A DNA stretch of 33,918 nt from Chromatiales bacterium (GCA_024762485.1 JANTHH010000003.1:1-33918), one strand, 5' to 3'; shown: positions 23,836 through 33,041, counted from the stretch's first letter. Numbers and translations: made by a program. Notes: a model not told the origin generated them from the sequence alone.

Positions 23836-25170
23836 ATGGCGATAACCGCAGCAGGTGTGGGATCAGGGCTGGATATCGAAAGTATCATCTCCCAGCTGAT
23901 GGCGGTCGAACGTCAGCCACTGGATGCACTGGCGCGCCGGGAGTCTGAGTATCAGGCGCAACTGAGTGCCTACGGGCGTCTGAACAGCGCCGTCTCGACC
24001 TTTCAGGATGCGATGAAGGATCTCAGCACCCTGGACAAATTCCGTACCTTCACCTCGACATCGACGGATGAATCCGTGCTAACGGTCGCTGCAGATAGCA
24101 GTGCTGCGGCGGGACTTTACGCTGTCCAGATTGATCGTCTGGCCCAGAACCATAAGCAGGGTTCGGCTGAGTTTCTCGACACCGATACCTTTGGCGGGGC
24201 AGCAGGCGATGCACTCACGTTGACGGTGGGTGCCGATGCGCTGACGGTGGACCTGTCGACGGCCAAGACCCTGGCGGAGCTCCGTGACGCCATCAATGAC
24301 GATGCAGCGAACCCGGGTGTGACGGCGACCATCCTGCACACGGGTGCCAATACAGAGCGCCTGGTTCTGACCGCGAATGATTCGGGTTATGACGCGAGGC
24401 TACAGCTCTCATTCGGTGGCGCTGTGGATGCCGCCACCTTCAACTTCGCAACCACCAACACGGATCAATTGGGTGCGACACTTGCCGATCTTACCCAGCT
24501 TGATGCGGCCTACAGTGTCGATGGCTTCGCGCTCACATCCGCCTCCAACAATGTCACTGGCGTCATCGACGGTCTGACATTGCAGTTGAAGCAGGTCGGT
24601 AGCGCAGACCTCACGCTCGATCGTGACACGGACAAGATCAAGGAGAACGTGCAGGCCTTCGTGGATGCATACAACTCGCTCCAGGGGACCATGCGTAACC
24701 TGCGCAGTGATGATCTTGCGAGTGACAGCTCCATTCTTGGCATTCAGCGCCAACTGCGCAGCGTATTCAATACCCCACCTGTTGGTCTGAACGGGGCTTT
24801 CACTGCGCTTTCACAGGTGGGTATTACTACGGATGCAAAAAGTGGCGAGCTGATCTATGACGAATCGAAGATGGTGTCCGCATTGGATACAGATTTCGCC
24901 GCTGTTGCCGACCTCTTCGCCAATGATGATCAGGGTGTCGCCTTCAGGTTTGATGCAGTGGCCGAGACCCTGCTTGCCGATGGTGGGCTCATCGATGGTC
25001 GCGAGAGTGGTCTGAACAAGCTCATCAGTGACATCCAGGATGATCAGGTGCAGTTTGAGGCCCGCCTCGAACTCAAGGAGCGGTCCCTACGGTCGCAATA
25101 CGCCGCGCTGGACGGCCTGCTCGGCTCGCTCAACAGCACCAGCCAGTTCCTGTTCCAGCAGCTCGGATGA
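23836..25170 (+). CDS. fliD: Flagellar hook-associated protein 2 (filament cap) FliD
   Basis: FliD forms the cap at the growing filament tip and promotes folding of exported flagellin. The 444-residue product has the FliD N-terminal domain (GVGSGLDIESIISQLMAVERQPLDAL, with heptads, given in parts). A variable Ala/Thr/Asp-rich middle (about 95-240) and the C-terminal FliD domain follow, the latter with a coiled coil at the end (LNSTSQFLFQQLG). Its length is typical of Pseudomonas-like FliD. It lies between flaG and fliS, all on one strand. FliS and FliT-type chaperones encoded next serve flagellin and FliD respectively. Confidence 0.95.
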   Translation: MAITAAGVGSGLDIESIISQLMAVERQPLDALARRESEYQAQLSAYGRLNSAVSTFQDAMKDLSTLDKFRTFTSTSTDESVLTVAADSSAAAGLYAVQIDRLAQNHKQGSAEFLDTDTFGGAAGDALTLTVGADALTVDLSTAKTLAELRDAINDDAANPGVTATILHTGANTERLVLTANDSGYDARLQLSFGGAVDAATFNFATTNTDQLGATLADLTQLDAAYSVDGFALTSASNNVTGVIDGLTLQLKQVGSADLTLDRDTDKIKENVQAFVDAYNSLQGTMRNLRSDDLASDSSILGIQRQLRSVFNTPPVGLNGAFTALSQVGITTDAKSGELIYDESKMVSALDTDFAAVADLFANDDQGVAFRFDAVAETLLADGGLIDGRESGLNKLISDIQDDQVQFEARLELKERSLRSQYAALDGLLGSLNSTSQFLFQQLG

Positions 25171-25268
25171 TGGGGGGTGATCCTGCAGAAGCCCCTCATT
25201 CCATCTCTCAAGAAAATCCGGCGGCAGCCGCCAACTGATAAGACAGCAACAATCAACGAGTGGTAGCG

Positions 25269-25712
25269 ATGACCTATACCAAGAAGAGCAAGGCAGCGAG
25301 TCAGTACGGCCGGGTGGCCGCAGAGTCGGAAGTGGCCTACGCCAGCCCCCATCGTCTGGTACAGATGCTCATGGAGGGTGCACTCGACAAGGTTGCCACG
25401 GCCAAGGGGATGGTCGAGCGCAAGGATTACAGCGGCAAGAGTCACCAGATCACCTGGGCCATGTCCATCGTCGACGGTCTCCGCTGCAGCCTCGACCAGG
25501 AGGCGGGCGGCGAGATCGCCGCAAACCTGAATGACCTTTACTCTTACATCAACCGCCGGCTGATCGATGCCAATATCGCGAACGATACCGCGATCCTCGA
25601 TGAGGTGATCGGGTTGCTGCTCGAGATCAAGAGCGCCTGGGACGCCATGCCCGAGGACATCCGCAACCCGGCAGGTCAGCGTGCCGTGCTGACCGAGCCG
25701 ATGATCGGCTGA
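25269..25712 (+). CDS. fliS: Flagellin export chaperone FliS
   Basis: FliS binds the C-terminus of flagellin in the cytoplasm, prevents polymerisation and delivers it for export. The 147-residue helical product has the family motifs YASPHRLVQMLMEGALDK (about 24-41) and LNDLYSYINRRLIDAN, followed by a helix ending in LLLEIKSAWDAM. The N-terminal YGRVAAESEV corresponds to the flexible segment that covers the flagellin-binding groove. I chose the ATG at 25269; a GTG three codons earlier is possible. The Shine-Dalgarno is weak. It is 98 bases after fliD and eight bases before the fliT-like gene. Confidence 0.95.
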   Translation: MTYTKKSKAASQYGRVAAESEVAYASPHRLVQMLMEGALDKVATAKGMVERKDYSGKSHQITWAMSIVDGLRCSLDQEAGGEIAANLNDLYSYINRRLIDANIANDTAILDEVIGLLLEIKSAWDAMPEDIRNPAGQRAVLTEPMIG

Positions 25713-25720
25713 GCCAGGCC

Positions 25721-26041
25721 ATGACGACCAGCATCCAGCGCAACGGCCTGCTCACCGAGGCACTGCAGGTCACCGAGGAGATGGCGTCCCTGGGTGATGC
25801 CGGCGAGTGGTCGGCGGTGGTCGAGAAAGAGATGCAGCGCCGCGTGCTGCTCGAACAGGCCTTTGCCGGCAACCACAAGCCGGCGGATGAACAGATGGCC
25901 GCAACCATCAATGCCATCCTCGCCCTCGACAAGCAGTTGATGCGTCAGGGACAGGTCGCCCGTGACGAGGTGGCGGCGGAACTCGGCAAGATGAAGAAGG
26001 GCCGCAAGGGCGCCAAGGCGTATCGCGACATGGGGCGCTGA
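25721..26041 (+). CDS. fliT: FliT-like flagellar chaperone
   Basis: FliT is the cytoplasmic export chaperone for FliD. The 106-residue product is small, helical and charged, with the FliT-type pattern LLTEALQVTEEMASLGDAGEW (two parts), where a Trp follows a short turn, then VVEKEMQRRVLLEQAF. A last amphipathic helix and a Lys/Arg-rich tail (KMKKGRKGAKAYRDMGR) follow. Sequence conservation in this family is low, so the call rests partly on position, eight bases after fliS in the fliD-fliS-fliT order. Its stop is three bases from the convergent ypjD stop. Confidence 0.82.
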   Translation: MTTSIQRNGLLTEALQVTEEMASLGDAGEWSAVVEKEMQRRVLLEQAFAGNHKPADEQMAATINAILALDKQLMRQGQVARDEVAAELGKMKKGRKGAKAYRDMGR

Positions 26042-26044
26042 GCC

Positions 26045-26854
26045 TCAGCGCTGCAGCATCAGTTCCAGCACGGCCTTGCTCCCGAAGTAGGCCAGCAGCA
26101 GCACCACGAAACCCACCAGTGTCCAGCGGATGGCGATCCTGCCACGCCAGCCAAAGCGAAAACGCCCCCACAGCAGTACCCCGAATACAGCCCAGGAGAG
26201 GATCGACAGCACCGTTTTGTGCACCAGGTGCTGGGCGAACATGTTCTCGAGAAACATGAAGCCGCTGAGCAGCGAGACGGTGAGCAGCAGAAAGCCCACC
26301 AGGATCATTTCGAACAGCAGGCTTTCCATGGTCTGCAGGGGCGGCAGGGCGCGGATGAAGCCACCGGGGTGATGGCGGCGCAGCTGGCGGTTCTGGATCG
26401 CCAGCAGGATGGCCTGCACGCTGGCCATCGCCAGCAGGCTGTATGCCAGCAGCGAGACCAGGATGTGCAGCCGCAGGCCCCAGTCCGCACCCACTGCCAC
26501 CGCTTGCGTGGGTGGGTGGCGCTCGGCCAGCAGCAGGCTGATGGCCGCCAAGGGCATCAACACGATACCCAGGTTCTCCACCGGCTTGCTCAAAGACGAG
26601 ATCAGCAGCAGCAGCACCACCAGCCAGGTCGCCAGTGACAGGGTGTTGAAAAAGCTCAGCTTGAGGCCACCATCGGTCAGCAGTCCGTGATGGAGGAGCC
26701 AGGCATGGAGGCCGACAGCAAGAAAGCCGATGACAATACCGATAGGACGGGGCGGCCGGTAGTTGTCCGCAGTACCGAACAGGCGCAGCCCCGTGGCCAG
26801 ACCGGCAGCGAGGTAGAGCAGGGCGGCAGACAGGGCGATCAGGCTCACATTCAT
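26045..26854 (-). CDS. ypjD: Cytochrome c assembly (CcsA/YpjD-like) inner-membrane protein
   Basis: The 269-residue product is a multi-spanning membrane protein of the CcmC/CcsA heme-handling superfamily, with about eight hydrophobic helices. It has WGLRLHILVSLLAYSLLAMA with a His at a helix start, and a later VHKTVLSILSWAVFG with another His, the kind of residues used to bind heme. The tryptophan-rich loop is poorly developed, as is usual for the YpjD branch, whose true role is unclear. The ATG at 26854 gives the family N-terminus (MNVSLIALSAALLYL); an ATG six codons earlier (26872) is also possible. Its position divergent from ffh is conserved in many Gammaproteobacteria. Confidence 0.85.
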   Translation of the reverse strand: MNVSLIALSAALLYLAAGLATGLRLFGTADNYRPPRPIGIVIGFLAVGLHAWLLHHGLLTDGGLKLSFFNTLSLATWLVVLLLLISSLSKPVENLGIVLMPLAAISLLLAERHPPTQAVAVGADWGLRLHILVSLLAYSLLAMASVQAILLAIQNRQLRRHHPGGFIRALPPLQTMESLLFEMILVGFLLLTVSLLSGFMFLENMFAQHLVHKTVLSILSWAVFGVLLWGRFRFGWRGRIAIRWTLVGFVVLLLAYFGSKAVLELMLQR

Positions 26855-26914
26855 GGGCCGGGATGATGGCATATGGGGCGGGGTGCGGAAAGCCCATCAG
26901 TTGTCTGCTCGGGT

Positions 26915-26920
26915 TATAAT
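26915..26920 (+). promoter_or_regulatory. Candidate -10 box for ffh
   Basis: TATAAT lies 31 to 36 bases before the ffh ATG. The -35 region is poor (GCCCAT at 17-base spacing), so the promoter may depend on other contacts. Confidence 0.5.
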
Positions 26921-26950
26921 GCGCCGCTTACTGCACTGGATGGTTTGCCC

Positions 26951-28345
26951 ATGTTCGAGAATCTCTCCGGTCGTCTGTCGCAGGTCGTCAACAACCTGCG
27001 TGGCCAGGGCCGCATCACTGAAGACAATATCAAGGACACCCTGCGCGAGGTGCGCATGGCGCTGCTGGAGGCGGATGTCGCACTGCCGGTGGTGCGCGAG
27101 TTCGTCGACCGGGTCAGGGAGAAGGCCCTTGGCGAGGATGTCACCAAGAGCCTGAAGCCCGGCCAGGTGCTGGTGAAGATCGTCCACGACGAACTGGTCG
27201 AGGTGATGGGCGAGGCCAATGAGGGTCTCGATCTGGCGGCCCAGCCGCCGGCAGTGATTCTGATGGCTGGCCTGCAGGGTTCGGGCAAGACCACCAGTGC
27301 GGCCAAACTCGCACGCTTCCTCATCGAGCGCGAGAAGAAGAAGGTCATGGTGGTCAGCTGTGATGTCTATCGTCCTGCTGCCATCGAACAGCTCAAGACA
27401 CTGGCTGCCGAGGTGGGGGCGGAGTACTTCCCCAGTTCCCCGGACCAGAAACCCCTGGACATTGCGCGCGCGGCGCTCGAGCAGGCGAAAAAATCCTACG
27501 TCGATGTCCTCATCGTCGATACCGCTGGTCGCCTGCACATCGATGACGAGATGATGGGCGAGATCAAGCAGCTGCATGCCGGGCTGCAGCCGGTGGAGAC
27601 CCTGTTCGTGGTCGACGCCATGACCGGCCAGGATGCAGCCAACACCGCCAAGGCCTTCAACGAGGCCTTGCCGCTGACCGGCGTCATACTCACCAAGATC
27701 GATGGCGACGCCCGTGGCGGTGCGGCCCTGTCGATCCGCCACATCACCGGCAAGCCGATCAAGTTTCTCGGTGTCGGTGAGAAGACCGATGCACTCGAGC
27801 CCTTCCATCCGGACCGGCTGGCCTCACGTATCCTCGGCATGGGCGACGTGCTCAGCCTGGTGGAAGAGGTCACCCGCAACGTCGATCAGGAAAAGGCCGC
27901 CAAGCTGGCCAAGAAGATCCACAAGGGCAAGGGCTTCAGTCTGCAGGATTTCAAGGAGCAGCTGGAACAGATGAACAGTCTCGGCGGTATGGGTGCCCTG
28001 ATGGACAAGCTGCCGGGGATGGGGCAGATACCCGATGCCGCAAAGGCCCAGGTGGGCGACAGGGAGATGGGCAAGCTGGTGGCCATCATCAACTCGATGA
28101 CGCCGCAGGAGCGGGAGTTTCCCGCGGTTATCAAGGGTTCGCGCAAGCGCCGCATCGCGGCCGGCTCCGGCACCCAGGTGCAGGACGTGAACAAGCTGCT
28201 CAAGCAGTTCACCCAGATGCAGAAGATGATGAAAAAGATGAAGGGCGGCGGCATGGCCAAGATGATGCGCGGCCTCAAGGGCAAGATGGGACCCGGTGGC
28301 GGCATGCCACCCGGTGGGATGCCGCCGGGCGGTTTCCCGTTCTGA
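26951..28345 (+). CDS. ffh: Signal recognition particle protein Ffh
   Basis: Ffh binds 4.5S RNA and signal sequences of nascent inner-membrane proteins and targets ribosomes to FtsY. The 464-residue product has an N domain (FENLSGRLSQVVNNL) and a GTPase G domain with GLQGSGKTT (107-115), DVYRPAAIEQL, the DTAGR switch and TKIDGDARGG. A methionine-rich M domain ends in repeated Met-Lys and Gly-Pro-Gly segments (about 425-464), which bind signal peptides and RNA. I chose the ATG at 26951, the canonical family start. The next gene follows after 37 bases. Confidence 0.98.
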   Translation: MFENLSGRLSQVVNNLRGQGRITEDNIKDTLREVRMALLEADVALPVVREFVDRVREKALGEDVTKSLKPGQVLVKIVHDELVEVMGEANEGLDLAAQPPAVILMAGLQGSGKTTSAAKLARFLIEREKKKVMVVSCDVYRPAAIEQLKTLAAEVGAEYFPSSPDQKPLDIARAALEQAKKSYVDVLIVDTAGRLHIDDEMMGEIKQLHAGLQPVETLFVVDAMTGQDAANTAKAFNEALPLTGVILTKIDGDARGGAALSIRHITGKPIKFLGVGEKTDALEPFHPDRLASRILGMGDVLSLVEEVTRNVDQEKAAKLAKKIHKGKGFSLQDFKEQLEQMNSLGGMGALMDKLPGMGQIPDAAKAQVGDREMGKLVAIINSMTPQEREFPAVIKGSRKRRIAAGSGTQVQDVNKLLKQFTQMQKMMKKMKGGGMAKMMRGLKGKMGPGGGMPPGGMPPGGFPF

Positions 28346-28382
28346 CACCTTTGCAGTCCTCTGCCTAGATCTGACCTGTAAC

Positions 28383-29477
28383 GTGGCGCTCGACAAACCT
28401 TGTCTCGATGCCGTGCGTATTCTCGCGCCGCGCTTCAGTAAGCGTTTCTCCGGCATCACCACCAGCATGATTGCGGTGGTGCCGGAGCAGGCCAAGCGCC
28501 TGCCCATCGTCGCCTGCGACCCCAGTCTGCCCGCGCGGGTGCCACAGGTCTCCACGTGGGAACTGTTGCGATTGGCGCGCCGCGGCCCCTGGCGAATCTG
28601 GCATGCGCGGCGCAACAAGGAAATGCTCATCGGGCTGATCCTGCGTTATGTCTTCCGCTTTCCCATCATCCTGCTGTGGACCTCGGCGGCGCTGCGCCGT
28701 CACAGTTGGCTGACACGCTTCTACTACCACCATATGGATGGGCTGATCGCCACCACGGCCAAGGCGGCGGGTTTTCTCGACCGGCCGGCCAAGGTGGTGC
28801 GCCACGGCGTGGATACCGAGATCTTCTTCCCGCCTGCCTCAGAGGAGGAGCGGCAGCATAATTGGCGCGAGAAGGGGTTGGGCGGCGACTACTGCATCGG
28901 GGTGTTCGGGCGGGTTCGCCCCAGCAAGGGAACGGATGTCTATATCGATGCCCTTTGTCAGGTGCTGCCGCAACGCCCGGAATGGCATGCGGTGGTGATC
29001 GGCGACACCCTGCCGCAGCATCAGGCCTTCGAGAAAGGCCTGCGTGACAAGGTGCGGGAGGCCGGCCTGACGGATCGTATCCATTTCATCGGCAAGGTCG
29101 AGGACTTCGCCGAGATACCGCGCTGGTACCGTTCGCTGAGCCTGGTGGTGTGCCCCTCGCGCGAAGAGGGCTTCGGTCTCACCAGTTTGGAGGCGATGGC
29201 CAGTGGCTGCCCGGTGGTAGTCAGCGAGGCGGGGGCCTATCCGGAGATCGTCACCCCTGGGAGGGATGGCTGGGTGGTGCCCTGTGGCGAGACCGGGCCG
29301 ATGACCGAGGCCATCGCGGCAGCGACGGCGGACGTTGATGAACTGCGGGCCAGGGGGCGTGAGGCGCAAGCCACGGTGTCGCGCGATTTCACCATCGCCC
29401 GAGAAGCAGACGGCATCGAGGCGGTCTACCGCGAACTTTTCGAGCGTTTCGGTCAGCCCCTCGAGACCAAAGGCTGA
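28383..29477 (+). CDS. GT4-type glycosyltransferase (GT-B fold), LPS core-like
   Basis: The 364-residue product resembles family 4 retaining glycosyltransferases such as those that build lipopolysaccharide core. The C-terminal half has the nucleotide-sugar site: GVFGRVRPSKGTD, HFIGKVED, and CPSREEGFGLTSLEAMASG with the E-x7-E pair. The N-terminal half has RFSGITTSM and VRHGVDTEIFFPP. The start is uncertain. I used the GTG at 28383, because the family usually begins shortly before the RFSG segment and no ATG is in place; upstream in-frame sequence belongs to ffh. It lies between ffh and rpsP, where many Gammaproteobacteria have nothing. Donor and acceptor cannot be told from the sequence. Confidence 0.85.
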   Translation: MALDKPCLDAVRILAPRFSKRFSGITTSMIAVVPEQAKRLPIVACDPSLPARVPQVSTWELLRLARRGPWRIWHARRNKEMLIGLILRYVFRFPIILLWTSAALRRHSWLTRFYYHHMDGLIATTAKAAGFLDRPAKVVRHGVDTEIFFPPASEEERQHNWREKGLGGDYCIGVFGRVRPSKGTDVYIDALCQVLPQRPEWHAVVIGDTLPQHQAFEKGLRDKVREAGLTDRIHFIGKVEDFAEIPRWYRSLSLVVCPSREEGFGLTSLEAMASGCPVVVSEAGAYPEIVTPGRDGWVVPCGETGPMTEAIAAATADVDELRARGREAQATVSRDFTIAREADGIEAVYRELFERFGQPLETKG

Positions 29478-29583
29478 GAGGCCAGGGCGGATCATGCGAT
29501 CCGGCCCGTACGGCTGGTGATCCCGCCAAGGCGTGTCCAGCCGGAAGGACGGGACAGTGATCCGTCGAGGGGAAGAAAACCGC

Positions 29584-29611
29584 TTCACATTCGCTTGAAT
29601 ATGGGTAGAAT
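29584..29611 (+). promoter_or_regulatory. Sigma-70 promoter for the rpsP operon
   Basis: TTCACA (29584-29589) and TAGAAT (29606-29611), separated by 16 bases, each match the consensus at 5 of 6 positions. Transcription would start near 29618, leaving a leader of about 55 bases before rpsP. Confidence 0.7.
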
Positions 29612-29672
29612 ACGCGGTTTACTCCAGCCCGTTACAGGTCTGGAACCGGTTTTGAACGTCTAAGGTACGGAC

Positions 29673-29939
29673 ATGGTTACAATTCGTCTCGCACGATCGG
29701 GTGCCAAGAAGCGCCCCTTCTATCACATCGTTGTCACCGACTCGCGCAATGCCCGCGATGGCCGCTATATCGAGCGCCTGGGTTTCTTCAATGCCGTTGC
29801 GAAAGAAGGTGAGGAGAACCTGCGGATCGATCTCGGCAGGGTCGATCACTGGGTCGGACACGGTGCGCAGATGAGCGACCGCGTCGCCCAGCTGGTGAAG
29901 CAGTACCGCAAGACTGCTGCACCCGCTGAGGCCGCCTGA
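29673..29939 (+). CDS. rpsP: 30S ribosomal protein S16
   Basis: S16 is a small-subunit assembly and structural protein. The 88-residue product starts with the canonical [25 protein letters not shown], in two parts: [16 protein letters not shown] and [14 protein letters not shown]. It continues with IERLGFFNA and [12 protein letters not shown]. The ATG at 29673 follows AAGG nine bases upstream. It is the first gene of rpsP-rimM-trmD-rplS, and rimM follows after 33 bases. Confidence 0.98.
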   Translation: MVTIRLARSGAKKRPFYHIVVTDSRNARDGRYIERLGFFNAVAKEGEENLRIDLGRVDHWVGHGAQMSDRVAQLVKQYRKTAAPAEAA

Positions 29940-29972
29940 TCAGTCGCCGCTTCCTGCTGAACGGGTGAGCCC

Positions 29973-30524
29973 GTGAGTGGGGCAGCAGGACATGGACAGG
30001 AAAAAACTGCCGAGGGTGGCGATGGAAAATTCGTCACCCTCGGTTACGTTTCCGGGCTCCATGGTGTCCGCGGCTGGATAAAGGTGTTCTCGGACACCGA
30101 CCCGCGCGAGGGCATCCTCAAATACCGGCCCTGGTACATCGACCGGGGCAAAGGGTGGGAGACCTGGAAGCTGGAACAGGGCAGGCGACAGGGCAACAAC
30201 GTCGTCGCCAAGCTGGCGGGTTGTGATGACCGGGATGCCGCAGCCGAACTGCTGCGTGGCGTAATCGCGGTCAGGCGTGATCAGCTGGCAAACCAGCTGC
30301 AGGAAGGCGAGTACTACTGGGCCGACCTAGAGGGACTCGAGGTGGAGACCACAGACGGGACGCCGTTGGGCAGGATCGAACGACTGTTCGAGACCGGCGC
30401 CAACGATGTCATGGTGGTCAAGGGTGAGCGTGAACGCTTGATCCCCTATCTCTGGGACCAGGTGGTCCGGGAGGTGGACCTGGAGAACCATCGCATGGTG
30501 GTGGACTGGGACCCGGAATTTTGA
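29973..30524 (+). CDS. rimM: Ribosome maturation factor RimM
   Basis: RimM binds S19 and helps mature the 30S head. The 183-residue product has the N-terminal RimM domain ([20 protein letters not shown]) and the C-terminal PRC-barrel-like domain ([37 protein letters not shown]). The start codon is GTG at 29973. The roughly 20 residues before VTLGYVSG are a hydrophilic extension slightly longer than usual, so a later start is possible. Its TGA is 11 bases before the trmD ATG. Confidence 0.96.
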   Translation: MSGAAGHGQEKTAEGGDGKFVTLGYVSGLHGVRGWIKVFSDTDPREGILKYRPWYIDRGKGWETWKLEQGRRQGNNVVAKLAGCDDRDAAAELLRGVIAVRRDQLANQLQEGEYYWADLEGLEVETTDGTPLGRIERLFETGANDVMVVKGERERLIPYLWDQVVREVDLENHRMVVDWDPEF

Positions 30525-30535
30525 CCGGGCAGCCG

Positions 30536-31273
30536 ATGCGTTTCGACGTCATCAGCCTGTTCCCGGAGATGTTCGCTGCGATGCGCCAGGGTGTGACCGG
30601 CCGCGCCATCGAACGTGGCCAGGTGCAGTTGCAACACTGGAACCCGCGGGACTATACCCACGACGTGCATCGCACCGTGGACGACCGGCCCTACGGCGGT
30701 GGCCCGGGCATGGTGATGAAGGTGGAGCCGCTGCGCGACGCCATACAGGCCGCCCGGCAGGCCGCACCGGACAGTCCGGTGTTGTACCTGAGTCCGCAGG
30801 GGCGTCGCTTCGACCAGGCGGCGGCACAGGCGATGAGCCGACGCGCGGGATTGATCCTGCTGGCCGGCCGCTACGAGGGTGTCGACGAACGGCTGATCGA
30901 TGCCGAGGTCGACGAGGAATGGTCCATCGGCGATTACGTGTTGTCCGGTGGCGAGCTGCCCGCAATGGTGCTGATGGACGCGGTCATACGGCTGCTGCCG
31001 GGTGTGCTCGGCCACCAGGACTCGGCGGTAGAGGATTCGTATGTGGACGGCTTGCTGGACTGTCCGCATTACACCCGTCCCGAGGTGATCGAGGGGCGGG
31101 CAGTGCCGGAGGTGCTGCTGTCTGGCGACCACCAGGCAATCCGCCGCTGGCGGCTGCAACAGGCACTGGGCAGGACCTGGCTGAGACGGCCGGAACTGCT
31201 CGAACAGCGTGAACTGACGAGCGAAGAACAGGTTTTACTCGACGAATTTATCCGCGCCCATAATGGCGCTTGA
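30536..31273 (+). CDS. trmD: tRNA (guanine37-N1)-methyltransferase TrmD
   Basis: TrmD methylates G37 of tRNAs with SAM, preventing +1 frameshifts. The 245-residue product is a SPOUT enzyme. It has [43 protein letters not shown] and the knotted SAM site [15 protein letters not shown]. The C-terminal catalytic and tRNA-binding region includes [19 protein letters not shown] and [20 protein letters not shown]. The ATG at 30536 gives the family N-terminus; a TTG at 30521 that overlaps the rimM stop is less likely. rplS follows after 17 bases. Confidence 0.98.
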   Translation: MRFDVISLFPEMFAAMRQGVTGRAIERGQVQLQHWNPRDYTHDVHRTVDDRPYGGGPGMVMKVEPLRDAIQAARQAAPDSPVLYLSPQGRRFDQAAAQAMSRRAGLILLAGRYEGVDERLIDAEVDEEWSIGDYVLSGGELPAMVLMDAVIRLLPGVLGHQDSAVEDSYVDGLLDCPHYTRPEVIEGRAVPEVLLSGDHQAIRRWRLQQALGRTWLRRPELLEQRELTSEEQVLLDEFIRAHNGA

Positions 31274-31290
31274 GTACAGGAGCAAGGGCG

Positions 31291-31635
31291 ATGAGCAACA
31301 TCATCCAACAACTCGAAGCTGAACAGATGAACAAGGAAATCCCGGAGTTCGGCCCGGGTGACACCGTGGTGGTCCAGGTCAAGGTGAAGGAAGGCAACCG
31401 CGAGCGTCTGCAGGCCTTCGAGGGTGTGGTCATCGCCAAGCGTAACCGTGGCCTCAACTCGGCCTTCACCGTGCGCAAGATCTCTCACGGCGAGGGTGTG
31501 GAGCGAGCCTTCCAGACCTACAGCCCGTTGGTCGACCGTATCGAGGTGAAGCGCCGCGGTGACGTGCGTCGTGCCAAGCTGTACTACCTGCGCGGTCGTA
31601 CCGGCAAGGCCGCCCGCATCAAGGAGAAGCTGTAA
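31291..31635 (+). CDS. rplS: 50S ribosomal protein L19
   Basis: L19 lies at the 30S-50S interface. The 114-residue product starts [13 protein letters not shown] and includes [30 protein letters not shown] and [16 protein letters not shown], ending [19 protein letters not shown]. The ATG at 31291 has AGGAG eight bases upstream. It closes the ribosomal operon and is followed by a strong terminator 20 bases later. Confidence 0.98.
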   Translation: MSNIIQQLEAEQMNKEIPEFGPGDTVVVQVKVKEGNRERLQAFEGVVIAKRNRGLNSAFTVRKISHGEGVERAFQTYSPLVDRIEVKRRGDVRRAKLYYLRGRTGKAARIKEKL

Positions 31636-31654
31636 GCCATTCCGCCTTGATGTG

Positions 31655-31692
31655 AAAAGCCGCCGCCTCCTCCGGGAGGCGGCGGCTTTTTC
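31655..31692. terminator. Strong bidirectional intrinsic terminator after rplS
   Basis: A perfect 16-bp stem (AAAAGCCGCCGCCTCC / GGAGGCGGCGGCTTTT) closes a TCCG tetraloop and is followed by TTC. The flanking A and T tracts let it work for both the rplS operon and the convergent aldolase gene, whose stop lies at 31713. Confidence 0.95.
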
Positions 31693-31712
31693 GTGCCCGT
31701 CGCATGGCCGGG

Positions 31713-32894
31713 TCAGTCGATCACGGCAATGTCGCCCTGAAAATCGATGCTGATGCGGTCGCCGGCCACCGGGCGGAAGCAGTTGTTGGCGAAGGCCAGG
31801 TGCTCCGGGTGGTCGCGGTAGCTGTCCACCACCGCCGGGTGGCAGAACCGTAGGTTCCATGAAAAGCGATAGCGGGCATCCTCCTGCAGGGCTCGTCCGG
31901 TGAATACCTCGCGCACGCCGGGAATACGGGAAAGCACCCGGCGGCCCTCGGCCATCAATGCCGTCACGTCGGCAGCCTCGTCCAGATTGTAGATGATGGT
32001 GTGCTCCACCGGCTGCCAGGGCGTGCAGCAGGCCAGCAGGTCGGCGGCACGGTCGGCGGATCCCCAGACGTCGATGCAGCGTGCCATCTCGGCCCCCATT
32101 GCATCCTGGATGCCTGCCACCAGCTGGGTATAGCCCTTGCCGCCGGCGGTGGCATTGTTCCGGATGCGCTGACCGGCGGCATCGGCCAGGGCGGTGTAGT
32201 AGTTGATCTTGGTTACACCGTTGGCGATCAGCTGACTGAACTGATCGTCGGACAGGCCGGTGCCGCCATGGATCACCAGGGGAATGCCCACGGTCCGGTT
32301 GATCTCGGCCAAGCGGTCGAAGTCCAGGCGCGGTTCGCCGCGCATGCGCCCGTGTACGGTGCCAATGGACACGGCGAGGCAGTCCACCCCCGTCTGTTCC
32401 ACGAAACGGCGGGCATCGTCGGGTGCAGTGTAGATCACCTCGCCCGGATGCCTTTCGGCGTCCTCGCCTTCGACCCCGGCCACGTAGCCCAGTTCGGCCT
32501 CGACTGTGACACCGCAGCCATGGGCCATGGCGGCAACCTCGGCAGTGCGCTTCACGTTCTCATCGAAGGGCAGGGTGGAGGCGTCCACCATGACCCCGTT
32601 GCAGCCCAGATTGATGCCGCGCACCGCGGATGCCAGCGAGCTGCCATGGTCCAGATGGATGGCCACCGGCACGTTGCTGCGACGTGCGGCCGCCTCCACG
32701 GCCGGCATGGCCAGTTCGAAGTCGAAATAGCCGAAATGGGATTCGGCCAGACTGAGGATCACCGGTGACTGTTTCAGCTCGGCGGTCCGCATGATGGCGG
32801 CGAGGAAGTCCAGACTGACCAGGTCGAATGCCGGGATCGCGTAGTTGTGCTGGTAGGCATGTCTGAGCATGTCGGCCATGTTCACGAGTGCCAT
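31713..32894 (-). CDS. Class II ketose-bisphosphate aldolase fused to a C-terminal Dabb-like domain
   Basis: The first 290 residues form a class II (zinc) fructose- or tagatose-bisphosphate aldolase. They have catalytic Asp82 and zinc-ligand His83 in HLDHG, VEAELGYVAGVEGED, GTVHG with His181, IHGGTGLS with His209, and VTKINYYTALADA. Residues from about 295 to 393 are not part of an aldolase. They show His-Thr-Ile-Ile-Tyr, a LSRIPGVREVFTG strand-turn, and SYRDHPEHLAFANNCFRPVAGD, which fit a Dabb (stress-responsive A/B barrel) ferredoxin-like domain. The start is ATG at 32894 with GGAG nearby. Fructose versus tagatose specificity cannot be told. It is a single gene, divergent from sbcB. Confidence 0.85.
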   Translation of the reverse strand: MALVNMADMLRHAYQHNYAIPAFDLVSLDFLAAIMRTAELKQSPVILSLAESHFGYFDFELAMPAVEAAARRSNVPVAIHLDHGSSLASAVRGINLGCNGVMVDASTLPFDENVKRTAEVAAMAHGCGVTVEAELGYVAGVEGEDAERHPGEVIYTAPDDARRFVEQTGVDCLAVSIGTVHGRMRGEPRLDFDRLAEINRTVGIPLVIHGGTGLSDDQFSQLIANGVTKINYYTALADAAGQRIRNNATAGGKGYTQLVAGIQDAMGAEMARCIDVWGSADRAADLLACCTPWQPVEHTIIYNLDEAADVTALMAEGRRVLSRIPGVREVFTGRALQEDARYRFSWNLRFCHPAVVDSYRDHPEHLAFANNCFRPVAGDRISIDFQGDIAVID

Positions 32895-33041
32895 GGTAAT
32901 TACTCCGGATACAGGGTGACGGCGTCAGTTTCGAACAAAACCAGCATAAGTAAAACGCGTTATTTATTATTCTGTCCACAGTTGTAGGTTTGCTTTTTGT
33001 CTGGCCCAAGCACCCCGGGCCGCCCGCCGGACTGGGGTATC

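Noticed and set aside
29486-29530. CGGATC-ATGC-GATCCG as a terminator after the glycosyltransferase
   Set aside because: The stem is only 6 bp and no T-run follows.
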